Positions 38,549 through 52,700 of a DNA stretch of 64,000 nucleotides are shown in pieces (position 1 is the stretch's first letter; each line of letters starts with the position of its first letter). The DNA comes from Pyxicephalus adspersus (lineage: Eukaryota; Chordata; Amphibia; Anura; Pyxicephalidae). The position numbers and the translations under genes are program-made. The stretch is taken from NCBI RefSeq assembly GCF_032062135.1, contig NC_092866.1:24484304-24548303 (forward strand). Reading direction: 5' to 3'. Below the pieces are notes generated by a model. The model ran no database searches and had not been told where the DNA came from. It saw nothing but the letters and a program-made list of their open reading frames with translations.

Positions 38549-39500
38549 CAACTGAATCATTTGTATAGTGGAAGATCCAATATATAGTACCCCATCTCTT
38601 AAGAACTAGACACTTTAGCCAAGTGAAACAGCAATAATGGTGTCTAGAATTGGCACAATATATCATATAATATACATACAATATAATTTATACTCAAAAG
38701 ATACAATAGAGGGAAAAAGTTCATTAATAATTGGATCATTTTCTAAGGTCCGGCCACTGTCCAATGTTATTGTTTGTTTCACATACACTCTAAGACCATA
38801 AAAAGTTGACTAGCCTGTAATATATTCTGTAAGTGGAAACCTATAAAAACACATACATATCCTATAGATTGATGTTGTTTGATCAAACAAAGACAATAAA
38901 GTACATAAAAAATAAAACAAAATAAAAAATAAAGTACAATAAAGTCATCCTCTGAGCAATATGTATGTTTTTTTTTTAATATTAAAAGCAATTCAAGTTC
39001 ACTTTTGATAATTTAACATAAAATGCAAAAACATTTACAATGTACTAAAATTAATTTGGTTGAGGTGGTCCTAAGCATGTGAAAAAAATGAGAAAACTGG
39101 ATCATTGTGCCATTTCTTCACATTGACAGCAGAGGGCACCTGGAATCCATGTACAAGTAAACTATCGAAATCCAAAAACGTCTAAGTGATTGGTTTGGTT
39201 CTGACTTACTTTTATTGGAGATTGTTGTAACAAAATAAAAAGAAGGCTTTTCATTTGTTTTTACCTAATATATTTTGCTTCAAAAATGTATACAACATCA
39301 CAAAGCACACCGTAAAACACACTTTTCCTCTCGATTTTAACCAAAAATGTTGAAAATCTGAGAGGCTGTGTAACTGTGAATTTTACAAAAGAATAAAAGG
39401 TTTTTATTTAGTGAAATGAGGCTATAGGACAAGAGTTGCAGAGGTACTGTATCAGACATACTGAAGAGCAAAGCAAAAATGGAACTATGACCCGTGCATT
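38548..39500. other. intergenic, no recognised feature
   Basis: AT-rich DNA, no exon or named repeat recognised. Confidence 0.35.
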
Positions 39501-39502
39501 GC

Positions 39503-39655
39503 TAACCTGGAATGGATTTCTTCAAAGTAATTTGTTATTTGCTAGCAAATGCTTTGATTGCTGGACCAGACCCATTCCAGGTTTGCTGGATCACCCAGCT
39601 TCACTGGTGAAAGTGTATCCTCTCAAGCCTTGGGGAGCTTTAATAAATCAGGCCC
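39503..39655. mobile_element. palindromic MITE, right-hand part
   Basis: ACCTGGAATGGATTTCTTCA, TTGTTATTTGCTAGCAAATG, CCATTCCAGGTTTGCTGGAT, CACCCAGCTTCACTGGTGAA and AGCTTTAATAAATCAGGCCC match the centre and right arm of the element at 62358-62579. The left arm is missing. Confidence 0.75.
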
Positions 39656-39659
39656 AATG

Positions 39660-41215
39660 ATTAGAAATTGATTCTTATGCTTTTATATGTATATTTTTTG
39701 ATATTTGGTTTATATTGGTAACACAAGATCTCCTTAACCATAAGGCATGATTACTTTTGAAGTTCTAACCTTACTTCTTTTTACCCTTCTGGATTCACCC
39801 AATATTCTTTGTGCCTTGTTGCTTTGAATCTATGGCCTAATTGTGCATTTACCTCTTTGTTGCCAATAAGCTATAGAACTTTATTTGGTTCTTTTGCTGC
39901 CCCTCTTTGCATCTGCTGACTACTTATGGGGCTTATACTTTAGTGTGCTGATCATAATTGTCTACCCTTTTCTGCTTGCAGTGGACTATTGTTCTGGTAC
40001 CTTCCCTTAGATCTTCAAGATATATATCAGTTGAGCTGTACGACCATTCTATATGCTCCCTCTCAAGCCAGCTCCAGCCTGTCATTCCTACTGGTGGGTA
40101 ATTGTTTTGAGACTAAGATTTTTTCTTTCTTCTCCATCAATATTTTGTCTCTTAGGGAAATTCTCCTCTCTATGTGATATGATTTTATTGCCTAGAGCCT
40201 CCAAAGTTCCTTTTTTTAAGAAGAACAATTAGAAAAAAGATTTGAGTCACTGGAGGATAATGACTTACACTTACTCTGTAGTTTTCCAAATAAAATGTCA
40301 TTTTGTGGATGAAACAAACCTCTAATGCTCCAAATTTAGGAGTATGCCCACCAACTTCATACATAAGTGGTGTTCATGTCCACATGTGTTGGGCTACGTA
40401 AAATATATTGTACATATATTTCATGACATTATGGGGTTCCCTCTGTACTCCAGTGTATACCTCCTTTAGCAATTGGACTCCAGCTATATGCCATCAAGTC
40501 CCACTACTTTACTAAGCATGATACAAACCACTTCATCTGCCTCTAGACACCCTGAAATTCATCCTTCACCATTGGAACGTATATGTACCTTCTTTGCTTT
40601 TTGTGAAGAATGAACACAAATAATTTTTCAAATGATTTGCTACAACTAGATCTCCCAAAACACATCTAGTTCTTAGTTTTGTAATGCCATGGTATCTTTT
40701 ACTCTGCTCACTGATATACCTAAAAGGGTTTTTGCCATCTGTATGGGTTGGTCAGTAAATATATTAGGAGATAGAATAAAAAGCATTATGACCTTTTGGC
40801 CCTTAGTGATAAACACTCTAGCACAAGAAACAAATCAGCACAAAGTAGTTATGTTTATGACTCAACAGTGCTCCCTTTTGCAAAGTTGAAAAGGAGAACA
40901 AAAAGTTTAGAAGAATTTTTATAATTTTAAAACATCTATTAGGTCCAGTTTTATGAGCATGCATGGAGTTAATGCAGGGGTGTCAGTGTAAAAACGGAGC
41001 TCATTGGGAGTGTGTGTGCCAATTCAGGCTGGCTTTGCTGATTGGTCATTATTAGAGCCTTCAACGGCACTTGTAATAAAATAATTTAGGATATATTGTA
41101 ATTTTTTGTCAGAAAAATAGTTTTGAATAGAAGTTTTATTAGAATGTCTGTATTACAAAACAGTAAGGAAAAATTTTGTCAAAGCAATATAGACAGCAAT
41201 AGAATCCTAATTGGG
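39660..41215. other. intergenic, no recognised feature
   Basis: No exon or named repeat recognised. Several short open frames lack domains. Confidence 0.35.
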
Positions 41216-41826
41216 TGTCACAATATGTGTTGGTTACCATACCACATCCTGCAAGGCCACAATGCGGTGTCCCATGTCTGTCTGCCCTGTCGAGCTGCAC
41301 AGCACTCACTTTCTGTCTCTGCCTGCCAGAGCATGCAAACATGCAACATTCCCTGGTCTCACTTGTCTGTAGGCACATACTGACACAGCAAAGGGAGGAG
41401 GAGCTCCTTAAGATGTAGAAACTATTTTAGCCTCAGCAGTAATGGTGGCTGGTCCTATGACCTTGCTACTCTGTGGCGTATTCTATTGCTATTTCTGATC
41501 TGACCTATGCCTGGACCCCAACTACGCTTGCCTGTCGCCTGCCATGACCTGTGCCTAGACCTCAACTATGCTTGTCTACCACCTGCCCTGACCCTTGCTT
41601 GGACCTGGACTACATTCGCTTGCTGCCTTTCTCCAAACCCTGGCTGCTCCAGTTTTCCTCCTCAGGTAGGGTGACCCTGAGGGTCGCGACCTGGTGACAC
41701 CAAGAACCCCGGTGGCCTTGAGGCTATCAGCCTATCACCCCCTGTGGGTGGCCTGGTAAAAATCTGATTAACTTAGACTCTGTATCCTGGGCAATCCCGT
41801 GCTACCTGCCTGTGTAGTCCCTGACA
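41216..41826 (+). repeat. retroelement LTR (Ty3/gypsy-like or retrovirus-like)
   Basis: The block begins TGTCACAATATGTG and ends CCCTGACA, so it has TGTCA...TGACA inverted ends. It is much more GC-rich than its flanks and contains tandem-like degenerate units (GACCTATGCCTGGACCCCAA, GACCTGTGCCTAGACCTCAA and GACCCTTGCTTGGACCTGGA), a style I associate with LTRs of amphibian retroelements. Immediately downstream lies a candidate primer site. No coding remnant follows, so only this LTR and a few bases of the interior remain. Confidence 0.6.
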
Positions 41827-41835
41827 TGGGGGCTC
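41827..41835 (+). other. primer binding site-like sequence (tRNA-Pro type)
   Basis: TGGGGGCTC directly follows the last A of the LTR. These nine bases equal the start of the tRNA-Pro-primed site known from gammaretrovirus-like elements. The match stops after nine bases, so it may have decayed or be partly chance. Confidence 0.45.
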
Positions 41836-41839
41836 TAAC

Positions 41840-42610
41840 CTTCCTCTCTTTTCTGTTCACTGTGTTGCTTTTGGAGATCTGTCTTCACAACATGTAAGGT
41901 TAAACCATTGTCATCTGTCCTCAGGGCAGAAGGTAAGGGTATATTCCTATAATAAACCTTTGATAGGCCGGCAAAGCCATCAGGGGATTCATTTCATTCA
42001 ACACTAAAGTGAAAAACAATGGGGAACAAAACAGCCTAAGCAATGTTGGCACAAAGACAGGGACAGGACAGGGTGGCTAGTATTGTCTATCCTTAGAACC
42101 TATTTGCAGATGCTCAGGGTTGCAACTCTAGAAAAAATAAATAATATAGCAAGCCCCATACAAATATGTCAATTGTGCTTACTTTATTGTGGAGGTACCT
42201 TTAGTTTTTGGTTAGAGACCAAATTATGTATATAATTTTAGGCTTCTACCCCAAGGAAATACATGTCACAATAAAGCCCGTGTGACTGTAATTAACACAT
42301 AATTACCACTAAGGAAAGTAACTGGATATCATCCATAATTGTTTTCTATATCACATGCATGCATTTGTGCCACGTCAAATTTGCATTTTCAGCATGGCAT
42401 GTTTTACAAGATAATTTGCTTAGCTTATAAATTTGGAGCTAGCTTCCATGTTTAGGACAAAATTTTCTAGTCCCTGCTCGAGCCCCAGGAAATCTGTGTC
42501 TCACAATAATTTTGTCATTAAACCCACTTTGGAATTTAATATATTTTTGGATGGATAAACATGGAGTTCTTTAACACTGTGTGACATTAGTCTGACTTGC
42601 AAAACACAAA
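41840..42610. other. intergenic, no recognised feature
   Basis: No gag-like sequence is visible after the LTR. No exon recognised. Confidence 0.3.
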
Positions 42611-42615
42611 CAGAA

Positions 42616-42705
42616 TATTTTCACATTGAGACAGTAAACAAGTGGAATGTGCTGCCAAAGGATGTGGGGTGGGTGGATGCACAAGATATTTTTAAGAAAT
42701 GTCTT
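42616..42705 (+). pseudogene. LINE ORF2 C-terminal remnant (weak)
   Basis: In one frame the DNA reads YFHIETVNKWNVLPKDVGWV then DAQDIFKKCLG. The WN.LP..V...FK..L pattern recalls the C-terminal end of non-LTR retrotransposon ORF2 proteins (usual form WNSLP.EVV.A.....FK..LD). It is only about 30 codons long and the family cannot be named. Confidence 0.35.
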
Positions 42706-43130
42706 GGTATTTTTATTTTTTTCATTTTTTTTAGAACAGGAAGGTATCCAAAACTCTGACCACCCTAACTATATATAGGATGATGTTAACCAGAAAGAGA
42801 GCTCAGTTATTTACGGAATAATACTGAATTTAGTTTCCCAAGCTGGGACAAATTAAAGTTGGCTATAAGAAGGTTCATGTTTTCTTTTATCCTGGATGAA
42901 TAATCATATGTCAGAGAAAAAAAATCCTATTTTGACCTTTTTCAAGTTTAACAGCATGGAAACTGTGTAATATATGATTATACTGTAGAAAAGTTGTGAG
43001 AGCTTGTCATAGGGATCAAACGTTTATGTTATTGTAAAGTTAGGTAGTCAGTAAAAGACAACAAATTTGAACTCATTCATTTATCCTCATGGGGTATATG
43101 CCTTTGTCTCTGGTTAATTTTATATAAATA

Positions 43131-43140
<10 letters not shown>

Positions 43141-43178
<38 letters not shown>

Positions 43179-43183
43179 TTTCA
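43141..43183. repeat. (AT)n followed by T run
   Basis: An alternating TA tract (43134-43161) runs directly into about 20 T residues. Confidence 0.85.
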
Positions 43184-43309
43184 CACACATATACATACAC
43201 AAAAGAGGCTTTCACTGTTGACCCTGTAAACTATTCATAACATATGTCATTATGGTATACATATGTCCTTTCTCTACCCTGTCCCCTTACTTTATCAACT
43301 GAATCATGA

Positions 43310-43770
43310 ATGAGCGGCATCCATGCACATCTGAAGAATGTGTAAATATGATGTGAAGTGATGGACATGAGTGAAAAAATGACAGAAATTCATCTGGCCA
43401 TCAATTTTGTTCACCGATGAAAACTGACTGAACAACCATATCCCATCAGGAACTTTCTGAAGCAGTTATTGTATCTTTTGGGGAGGTATGTGTACAAGCC
43501 AAAGAAGAAACCACAAAAAGACATTTAAGCTGTACAACTGCATAACAATAATACAAGCTCCTATACCATTAGTAAGGTTATTTCGTCAGTGTATATTCGC
43601 CAGTGATTACTTATCCACCTTACAGTCCAGATTTGGCACTGTTTGACTTCCACCAGTTTAGGTCAATATTAGATTTCATCAGCAAAACACCTCTGAAATA
43701 GTGAGGCAGCAAAACTTTTGACCTTCTGGTTTGAGGTCTCTCTCTATACAATTCTGGCACAAATGCACAC
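43310..43770 (+). pseudogene. mariner-family transposase remnant
   Basis: At 43612-43662 the frame reads YPPYSPDLALFDFHQFR, close to the HPPYSPDLAPCDFHLF block of mariner transposases that carries the last catalytic aspartate. Near 43405-43430 another frame reads ILFTDEN, resembling the second catalytic block. The two are in broken frames, and I see no inverted terminal repeats. Confidence 0.55.
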
Positions 43771-43774
43771 ACAT

Positions 43775-46700
43775 GGATAATCCTTTACCTTTCACAGTCT
43801 GTTATTTTATTTTTATGAAATGTTCAACACAATGCTATGTATAGGGATTCATTAATACCCCCACATTGAGAGAGAGCAGCTGACTATGACATGTGCTCCT
43901 TCTTGCTTTCAGCTAGGGTCCCCAAAGATGATCAGATACCAATCAGAGTGGTTCCTGATCAGTATATTGATATACAGAATAGACTGACATAGTGATCACA
44001 TGCAGGCTGGAAGCCTCATTAACAAAAATTAGCCATTACAAAATACAACAAGCAAGTCTCATAAACAAAACTTAGATAAAAAAGTGAACCTAATACAAGC
44101 TACAGATATTCTAAAAAATATATAGTCATAGTGTTATGTGAGGATAATCATAGTGTAATGGGGAGTTTTACTTTTGCCTAGATATATATTTAGCATTTAG
44201 ATTGTCTTTTTTTTTTTTTTTTGTACAATACACGAATGAATATCTAAGATAAAACAGTAATATATTACTTCTTACACTAACCTAATGAATGTCAACAGTG
44301 CAACGCAAAACATTGTTTCAGTACGAGATTTCATTTTTTTTTTGTTGTTGTATGTGCCTTTAATCCACACCATAAGGAATGATAATACATTCCTAATGCT
44401 GAATATAAAACAGAATAGTCAGGCCAGTATGCATTTGATAACATTACAGAGCAGGGCATAATCAATGAAATCCACATGTGAACTTACATTCTGTCTACAT
44501 GCTGTTGTATAAATAAAAATGTGAGAAAAAAGCTGGCCAGAGACTAACCTACCCTGCTGGCAAGAGGACCCAACAAGATGTAGTGTGTCTAGGTACAGAG
44601 GGGTCCGGATTGTACACTCTAACAGACCAACATAAGATAAAGTCACAGTAACTTTTAAACATGCATGACCCTTCTTGGATACTTTGGACTCAGAGGGATG
44701 GCAAAAGACTGCCAGGTGTTTTATCAACACCAAAAATAATTAATTATGGTTGGTACCTTTATTGAGGGTAACAGAATACTTGTACGTGGCAGAGAAGAAA
44801 TCTAAAGGCCCACAATATTTACCCTGAAAGAACGGTTTGTTCATTATGGGAATGGTTTTTCCAGATTATGGCCAAAGCTTATTCTACTAAATAATAATTA
44901 TACATCTTCTTCAACTTACACTTCCTTGGCCAACATATATAGCTCTATGTCTATAATAAAGTTGGACATGCCAACAGCGGTGTAAGAAAAAATATAAAAT
45001 TCACAAAGGTAGCAAAGAATAGTGCAAGGTATTTGTTAAGGTTGTTGTTGGCAAAAAAAAGCATGTTGCCAGATAGACTGCTGTAATGTCATCAAAGTGC
45101 TGTTAAATATGTTGGAATGTCTATGATACGGTTATTGGGTCATTGTGCTACTGTCACAGATCAACAACAAAAATACCACTTCCACCAACATGTTTCTCTC
45201 TTACTTTGTTTCAGTCTGTTCTGTGCCAGGTCTGGGGGCTTTAGGCATTATTGGATTAACCTGCTGGTTAACATAGCATTCTTACAGCAAGTCTTCCCCC
45301 CAGCTGTCGATATTATGTGTTCAGCACAACTACCTCTTTAATGGGTTTACCTAATAAAGTTTCCATGCTTCCCTGGTCTTTGGTTACCAACTTCAGGTTT
45401 GTACTTGTTTACTGCCTGCTCCTGTTCTGATTTTGCTTGATGACTTTGTAAAATGCTCTGGTTGCATTCAAATGCTCTGGTTCCATTCCTGTTCAGCAAA
45501 GCCCATCATCTCTTGTGTGGTGTTCTCATTAGGTGGATCCTTGAGCTTGGCACCTTGGCTCACACCTCCACCAAATGTGCAGATAGCACAGAGATTTTTC
45601 TATTCAGTGATTATGACACAATAACCTCCATACAGAGCATGTAACGTGAAAATGTGCATTCATCAACTTTTAGAATATCTTCACAGGTTAGACAATAGAT
45701 TCAAAACTGGCTTGGAAGGCCGGCATTTTATGCATAGTGACTAGTAGATACATAACTCCCTTGAGCACTCTGCATAAAAATAACATAATGGCATAAGTTT
45801 CATTACTGGCAATCCCTCTAAAAAGCACACACTTCTGGACCACATATTGTTTCAAAGTAGGCAACTTAGTTTCTGGTCCCTGTTCCTTTGTGAAGTCTCA
45901 GCTAGAGTTTCACACTGTTTATAAGTTCACTGCTATAGAATAGTGCCAGAATTCAGGTGGTTTGGTTTAAATACACAAGTGGTAACTCTAGCAGTAGAAA
46001 ATCTGCCTATCCCGACTAGAATTCTGAGCTGCCTTTTACAATGACAGTGTTGAGACATGTTTAGCACAGTGCAAGTGTAGTATACAGCTGAAAGATGGTA
46101 GTCAGAAAGGAGTCATACAGCAAAGTATGATTATGATGTAAGAAAGATGCCCGGGCTTTCATTCTACAGAATTGCACAGTGATGCAGAGACATACCTTAA
46201 AATAGCAGAGTTGCCTATTTGGTAGAGCATTATTGCATGAGGGTACCAATTTGTCGAGAGCTTCCAAATCTCCGTAATCAGTGGTGGATTATGCATAAAA
46301 CATTTTGATGACAAGTGATTGGGTGGCTATGTAGCCTGCTACAAAGCTGCTGAAACTAAAAAAAGTTCATGGCTTGTTGGTGGTGAAAGAGTTAGGCTAT
46401 TCTCTTCTTCTGTGTTCATCACATGACCTTTAGCCACAAGGCAGGTCTAGGGCAATTTTTTTCGACTTCTGTTGTACGGGAGCAGAAGTGAATGCTGTTA
46501 ATCTAAGGGTCTGATGTGCCATTATTAATATTATTAGCTTGTATGATTATATAGTTTATTCCCCTCTCACTAATGCTAGTACAGTTTTGTTTCCCAGTGA
46601 CACCAGCTCCAATAATACTGTGGTGTTTTTATGGTACACTGATGCGGCACCTTACTTCTCTCATCAATGTCAGGGCACTTTTCCTTATCAATGACACTAG

Positions 46701-49700
46701 AGCCATTTCCACTGAAACTGGGGCATACCCCTTAAATACATGCCCAATGTTTAGAATAATGTAGCCATGCTCACTTTGTGCTGTGGCATGCTATGCACAC
46801 CATGTTTTTTTCACATTACATTGCCCTGGTAAAGCGGATGCCAACATTAGTGTTTGTACCTGTAAATGCAGGTCGGCAGTAATACATCCCAGGTAATCTT
46901 ATAAATATGATTTATTTTACAACTAAACCTACATATGTCTCATTTTCATTGTATATCCATGTTTTCGGATGTGTGTAATCCAAAACAGCACTGCTGTGGT
47001 ACTTGATGCACACAGCTAAAACATGCATAAGACTCTAATAGGTATGGTTTAATGTGACACAACCTTACATATAAAAAGAGGCTTTATGTGCTTATAGGGG
47101 ATTACAAAAATACTATGTGAGCTAAACAAAATGGCTGCTCTTTGATCATATAGCCTATTCTAAAAAATACAATCCCCTCATCAGAAAAAAAAAAAATCAT
47201 TTAGCTTCCTCTAACATATGAATATAATATAACCCCAAAAGAGTCTGCTAGAAAGTAAAAAACCTCCTAGGACTTTATAAGCAGTGTGTGTCACAGAACA
47301 GGAAGCAATTAGTAAATGTGTTTCACCTACATTTTTAAAATAAAGAATGATTGCAATTACTGTTTTCTAATTAACTAAATACTAATTCACAAAGCGATAG
47401 AACAAATCAGCAAATGCTTGCTTTAGTGTATAAACCACAAACCATATATTTACTAGGCCATATATAACACACCACATTCAACAAAACTAAATACTGCCTT
47501 CCTGAGAAAGCATAAAATCAATACTATATTTACAATTCATCAACAAGCATATACAGCTACTTGCCCATAATAACAGCTTGACACCCACAATAAAATAGAA
47601 ACCAGATATAATTTACAGCACCCTAATCTACCAAAAGCCATCAATCAGTATGCTGAACAAGATCACTCTACATTAAACACGATACCCAATTTGCCCTCAG
47701 GTATCACACACTCTTGTTGAAATGGCATGTTTTCTTCCTGGGGTCTATTGTTTTTTTTTTTGCCAAAAGGTCCCTGCTGTCCAGTGTTTTTATACTTATG
47801 TCTCTCAGATGTGATTTTTTTTTCTTACTTTTTTTCCCTTTTTAACATTTTTTTCACCTGGCATGACCCATGGACCAGCAGTGGTTGCACATAACAGTCG
47901 TAACTAGGTATTTTTAATAATGATGTATATTTTAGTTTATACAATAGTTTGGTGGTCAGATCATGGTTCCCTATGGAAGCCATGGGCCCATCAACACTGT
48001 AATCTGGGATTGGAGGTGTTCTTACATGCATACATGTATGTTAAAGCACTTCACACATACACAGCATTCTTCACAGCACATACACCTGCATTCAAGTGCA
48101 GCATACAATAAAAAGCAACACACACAATAAAAGAGTTAAAAATCTCATCTCAATACCAGAAAATACTATGCCAAAGGGAATGCAGTGAAGAATTAAATGA
48201 TTTTTATTTAGAAATACAAAATTAAGCATGAAATGCTTGTAAGTGGTATTTTCCCAAATTCCATTACAATGAATCTGTAGTAAATGAATATTCAGGTAAT
48301 TTTTTTTTTGTGCAAGTATTTCAGGTCCTTGCAATTTAAAGGCATTTTGTTTTTATGGATTTTGTTGATGGTTTTGTAATCATTCCAAAAAGTTTCAATA
48401 GTTCATAGAGCAGTCTTGGCACTTCTAGTCAACAAAGATTATAAAGAATCTAGAGACAATGACAGATGACAGATTTTAGCAATTATTAATGACAATTTAC
48501 CCATTTTTTCCTTACAAATGTGCTAATATAAACCTTTCTAAATTTGGCATAGTTCATTATTTGGAAATCAAAGAACTGCTTCATTTTATTAAGCATTGTA
48601 TTTGTTATTTTTCCCAGACCTCTTACGTAATATAATTTTACAGGATTTCTTTTATTCCTTTCCCTATTAGATTTGTTTTAAAAAATACAAATTAAAGATA
48701 ACATTTAGTAAAGAAAAGGGTGTTGCATGGCAGACTCCTTTTTATCTTTTCTTTATAAATAGGCTTCATAAAATCCAGCACGTAAAATATCCATTTGGCA
48801 TTCCCTCACATTTCTATTGCTTTTGCTGCAGAGACCCAGCCATACAAAGGAGCAAACAGAGCTTAAAAGCAGTATTTGGTAACTGGCTTCTGGCTGACAA
48901 CAAAAAGATCGAATCAAAAACTGTGGACAGACTTATGGTTTTTGGATTGATGATGGGATGGCATGTTTTGGCGATGCAATGCATTAAAAGATTAGCAGTT
49001 ACTTGCTGGATACCTAGGAAGCCTAGAATGAAGGTGTCCAGGTCTAACCTGCTACTAATACTACTAACCTAATACTTCATTTTTTTATATTCTTAGTTTA
49101 ATATTGAAAAAACATGGATCTAAACAAATCAAAACTGATAAAAATAGCAAGGTTTTATGACATATACGGTATAAACACTGTATGACAATGTGCTTTCTTT
49201 AAATGTGCAGTTTGGTGGAACATTATGAACTTTTAGGAAAATATTCCTTTATATTAGTACTAGAAACTAGCAAGATGTGTTGTGATGCATTTACTGCTAT
49301 ATCAACAGCAATAATAGACAACAACAATAGTTCAAATGTAATTATCACCCTGGATCCCCTCAAGTAAGTTTCCTGGTTTGCTTACTAAATTTGCTAATAT
49401 ATGTAGCACTAACCTGCTACATATAGAGGGGTAAAGAAGTTCCTCTATTTTTGTCTTATTGCTATATTTGTATTAGGGAGAGCTTTGTGAAGATAAGCTG
49501 TGCATGAACAAGCTGAGGGGAGGGTTAAAATAAGTTTAGTTATATGGAAGAAAAAGAGGAAAGTAGGAGGAAACAGAATAAAAGAGGTGATATAGACCGC
49601 TATGTGGTGGCCCCAGCAGACTGACGGCGAGCTAATATTTTTTTACCTTCTTTTTTGTCAAATGTATTCTACAGTCCAGGGTGAGTATTTTGGCTACAAT

Positions 49701-52700
49701 GTAATGTACCTACAACCTTACCATAGGTAGCTCATTCTTTGCTTTTTTTAGGCAAAGAGCTGGAAGTACCCTAAATCTAACATATATTATCTAACATAGC
49801 TTCCCACATTTCTAAAGCTTTGTTACAGCACTGAAAAGAGTAAAGCATTGTTTAATGAAGCAAAACTAAAATTTATGCAGCTTCCAGATCAAATAATAAA
49901 ACTGTAATATTTGGGGTCCTTTCTATTTTTCAAAACTTTACATGATTATTATTATTTATTAGTAAATATTAGTGAGTTAAACTCCTATCTTGTGAATTTG
50001 AGGTGCCAAATAATTGTGAGGGAACTGATTGCAATTATTCTGACCCTAGAATTTCCCTAGCCCAAACTTTTATATTCCCTAGCCCAAGCTTTTGTGGGGT
50101 TACCTTCAAGAAAATAAAATTTGCTGTATTAAACATCAATATTTGTATATTCTAATAATGTGAACATTTAGGTTTCATTAATAGCACAATTCATCTGTTT
50201 TAAGAACTAAAGCTACTTATGCTGTTTTCACATAATCTAGAGGCTTAGAAAAATGTTCGTTGAAGGTTTGTTACAGTTACACAAAAATAAATAATTTTTA
50301 TTTTGCACATTTTTTTATAGCCCAAAGTTAAAATCTTTTAAAATAGGTTACTTTAGGCAGATATGTATTTTATTAACAAAAGCTTTAAGATCAAATGAAC
50401 CTTCAGTTTCAATCCCCTTTATACAGTCAAGGTGTGTCAAAACAAAAGACATTTCCCTTTTGCCCCTCCAAATATTTCTTCATTTGTTTTTCACCGACTT
50501 GCCATCAGAAACAAATGAAAAACAATGCAGGCCCCACAAGTAAATAAAAGCATATAGAAAAAAAATCTGTTACACTGATAACAGTCATTCACAATAGCAA
50601 ATGTAAAATTTGATAACTGGAGACATTTGCTTTGTCAATGAACTTAAATTTCTCTAGGCTTTGGACTAATGGTTACCATAGAGACCTTTCCACAATAACC
50701 TCCTCTAGTCATTCCAAACATATACCCTTACTAATCCATTTCCTTTGACAGAGCCGCCTAACATCTTGTCAATTTGCATCTCTCAGTGATTTATAAATTG
50801 ATCCCAAGGCTAATAATTCATTCATTAAAGCAAAGGGTGTGGGAAAGAAAGGTCGTTCTGCATCCTATACCTACTAAAAAAGCTACACATTTGATGGCTG
50901 TAAAATTTGAATCTCTCGGACATCAAGTATTTAGATCTATCCGAAAAGTTTTGATACTGCTAGTGAGGATGAGGAAAAACAAGACTTTCACAAAACATTA
51001 ATTAAATCAATCTTAATAAATTTCATACATCATGCTGGATTCAAATATAAAGTTTATACAATTCTCCATATGACCACAGTCCCCAGAATAGAAAATGATG
51101 GGCATTTAAAATAAGGAAGTAGAGATCCTCCACGTCTCAATTTTTGTAAGTAGGAAAAGAAGCATAAGCTTAAAAAAAAAAATCAAACAAAAAAGAAATA
51201 TTGAGGCAAACATGTTGAAATATATAAGAATGGCAAGCAACCTGAGCTAGCTAGGGGTTTCTTCAGCCATGAGAAATTTGTACTTCTCAGGTCATCTGAA
51301 ACATCTGTAAGTGTGACATTATTCCCACTGGCCGGAATGCATGTAAATGCATTTTCCTACTGAACACCACACTAACATACTTTGAGTTGCAGATATAGAG
51401 TTGTAGAATGAAAACTTAAAAGTTGTTTGAAAAGGCTCTCGTACATTAAAAAGGTAGAGAAACACTGGTCTAGACCTACAGAAGCAAGCAACAGAATATT
51501 TGAAGTCTTGCTTTACAGGTGTATAGGCAGCTGCCACTGATAACACTTCAACTGACCGATTCACTAACCCTCAACATGCAGGTCAAGAATTAAACCCGCA
51601 GAGCAGATGCATATGAGAGCCTGTACCTTCAGCAATGGTTGCTTTACTAGCATTATCAGGAGAATCAGATTCATACAAGCCTGAACTTGCAGACAATTCC
51701 AAGTTTTTTAAGTACTGTAATATGTTTGGTGTTGCAGAATGAAGTTCATGTGGAAAACATATGGCTTCTTACTTTTAAGTTCCCTTCTCGTTTGAATAAC
51801 AGACACACTTCAAGATGCTTGGGCTGCAGGTGTGGCAGCAGGAAGTAAAAACAATTAGGTAGTTGGAATAAATTGCTTTTCCTTGCCAACTGAGTGCCAT
51901 TTTTTTTGACAAAGTCTGGGTTTGTTCATACAGGTGGTGGGAATAGTGATTTCAGGGTAGCTCCTAGTGGATGGCACCTTGCACGCCGGTTAACTGTCCC
52001 AGCCACTGAGCTGGTTCCCAGTGAACCAAAGGTTCAACGTGTTACAGCATATGGCACTGACCAACTCACAGCATTCATTCCCAAGGATTAGATGCTACGT
52101 GCAGTGTCTCCACAATGGTTCCAGGGTGTGGGAAAGTGACAATTGCACCACAACCTCACTACCCATCTGAACTAGCCCTTACTGTCAAGCATTACATTTC
52201 AAATTATTATTATCCCAACAAAACATGCCTTCTTGCAAGGCAACCTTACCTGAGAAACATGGAGAGTGCCTTTACTGATTTCTTATTCAAAAAATACTAG
52301 TTGCGTTCAGACTTTAAAAAAGTAGACAAAAAGTTTTTGTCTCAGTCTGCCCTCAAAATGTAAGTTATTACCCCACTGGGCTTCACCAACTTGTCTCTTG
52401 CTCAGCTTGCCTTAATGTTAATGAAGTCCTGATTGTTGTGATGAATGGAGGGAAAATATGCTCAAAGGAGGGAAAAGAGTTTCAAAGGCCATCTGAAGGA
52501 AGGAACTGCTCTATAATTTTACCCAGGGTCCCAAGTCTAATTTACTGAAGAACTGTTGGGCCATAAGTTGCCAGAATATCTGTCTACTGGCAAAAGCCTT
52601 ACGGAACAGCCCAAGTCCAAACTCTTCTGATTGTAAATATTTGCACAATATTAATTCAGTAATTAAACATTGCCTGTGGCTTTGTTCCTTTTAGGAGGAA

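Noticed and set aside
44419..44733. 104-codon minus-strand frame
   Set aside because: No recognisable domain, no splice sites that fit, and cysteine/histidine spacing that matches no known finger.
45160..45610. Possible further LTR, suggested by TGTCACAGATCAACAAC and a GC-richer interior
   Set aside because: I could not define a matching right end, a primer site or a target duplication.
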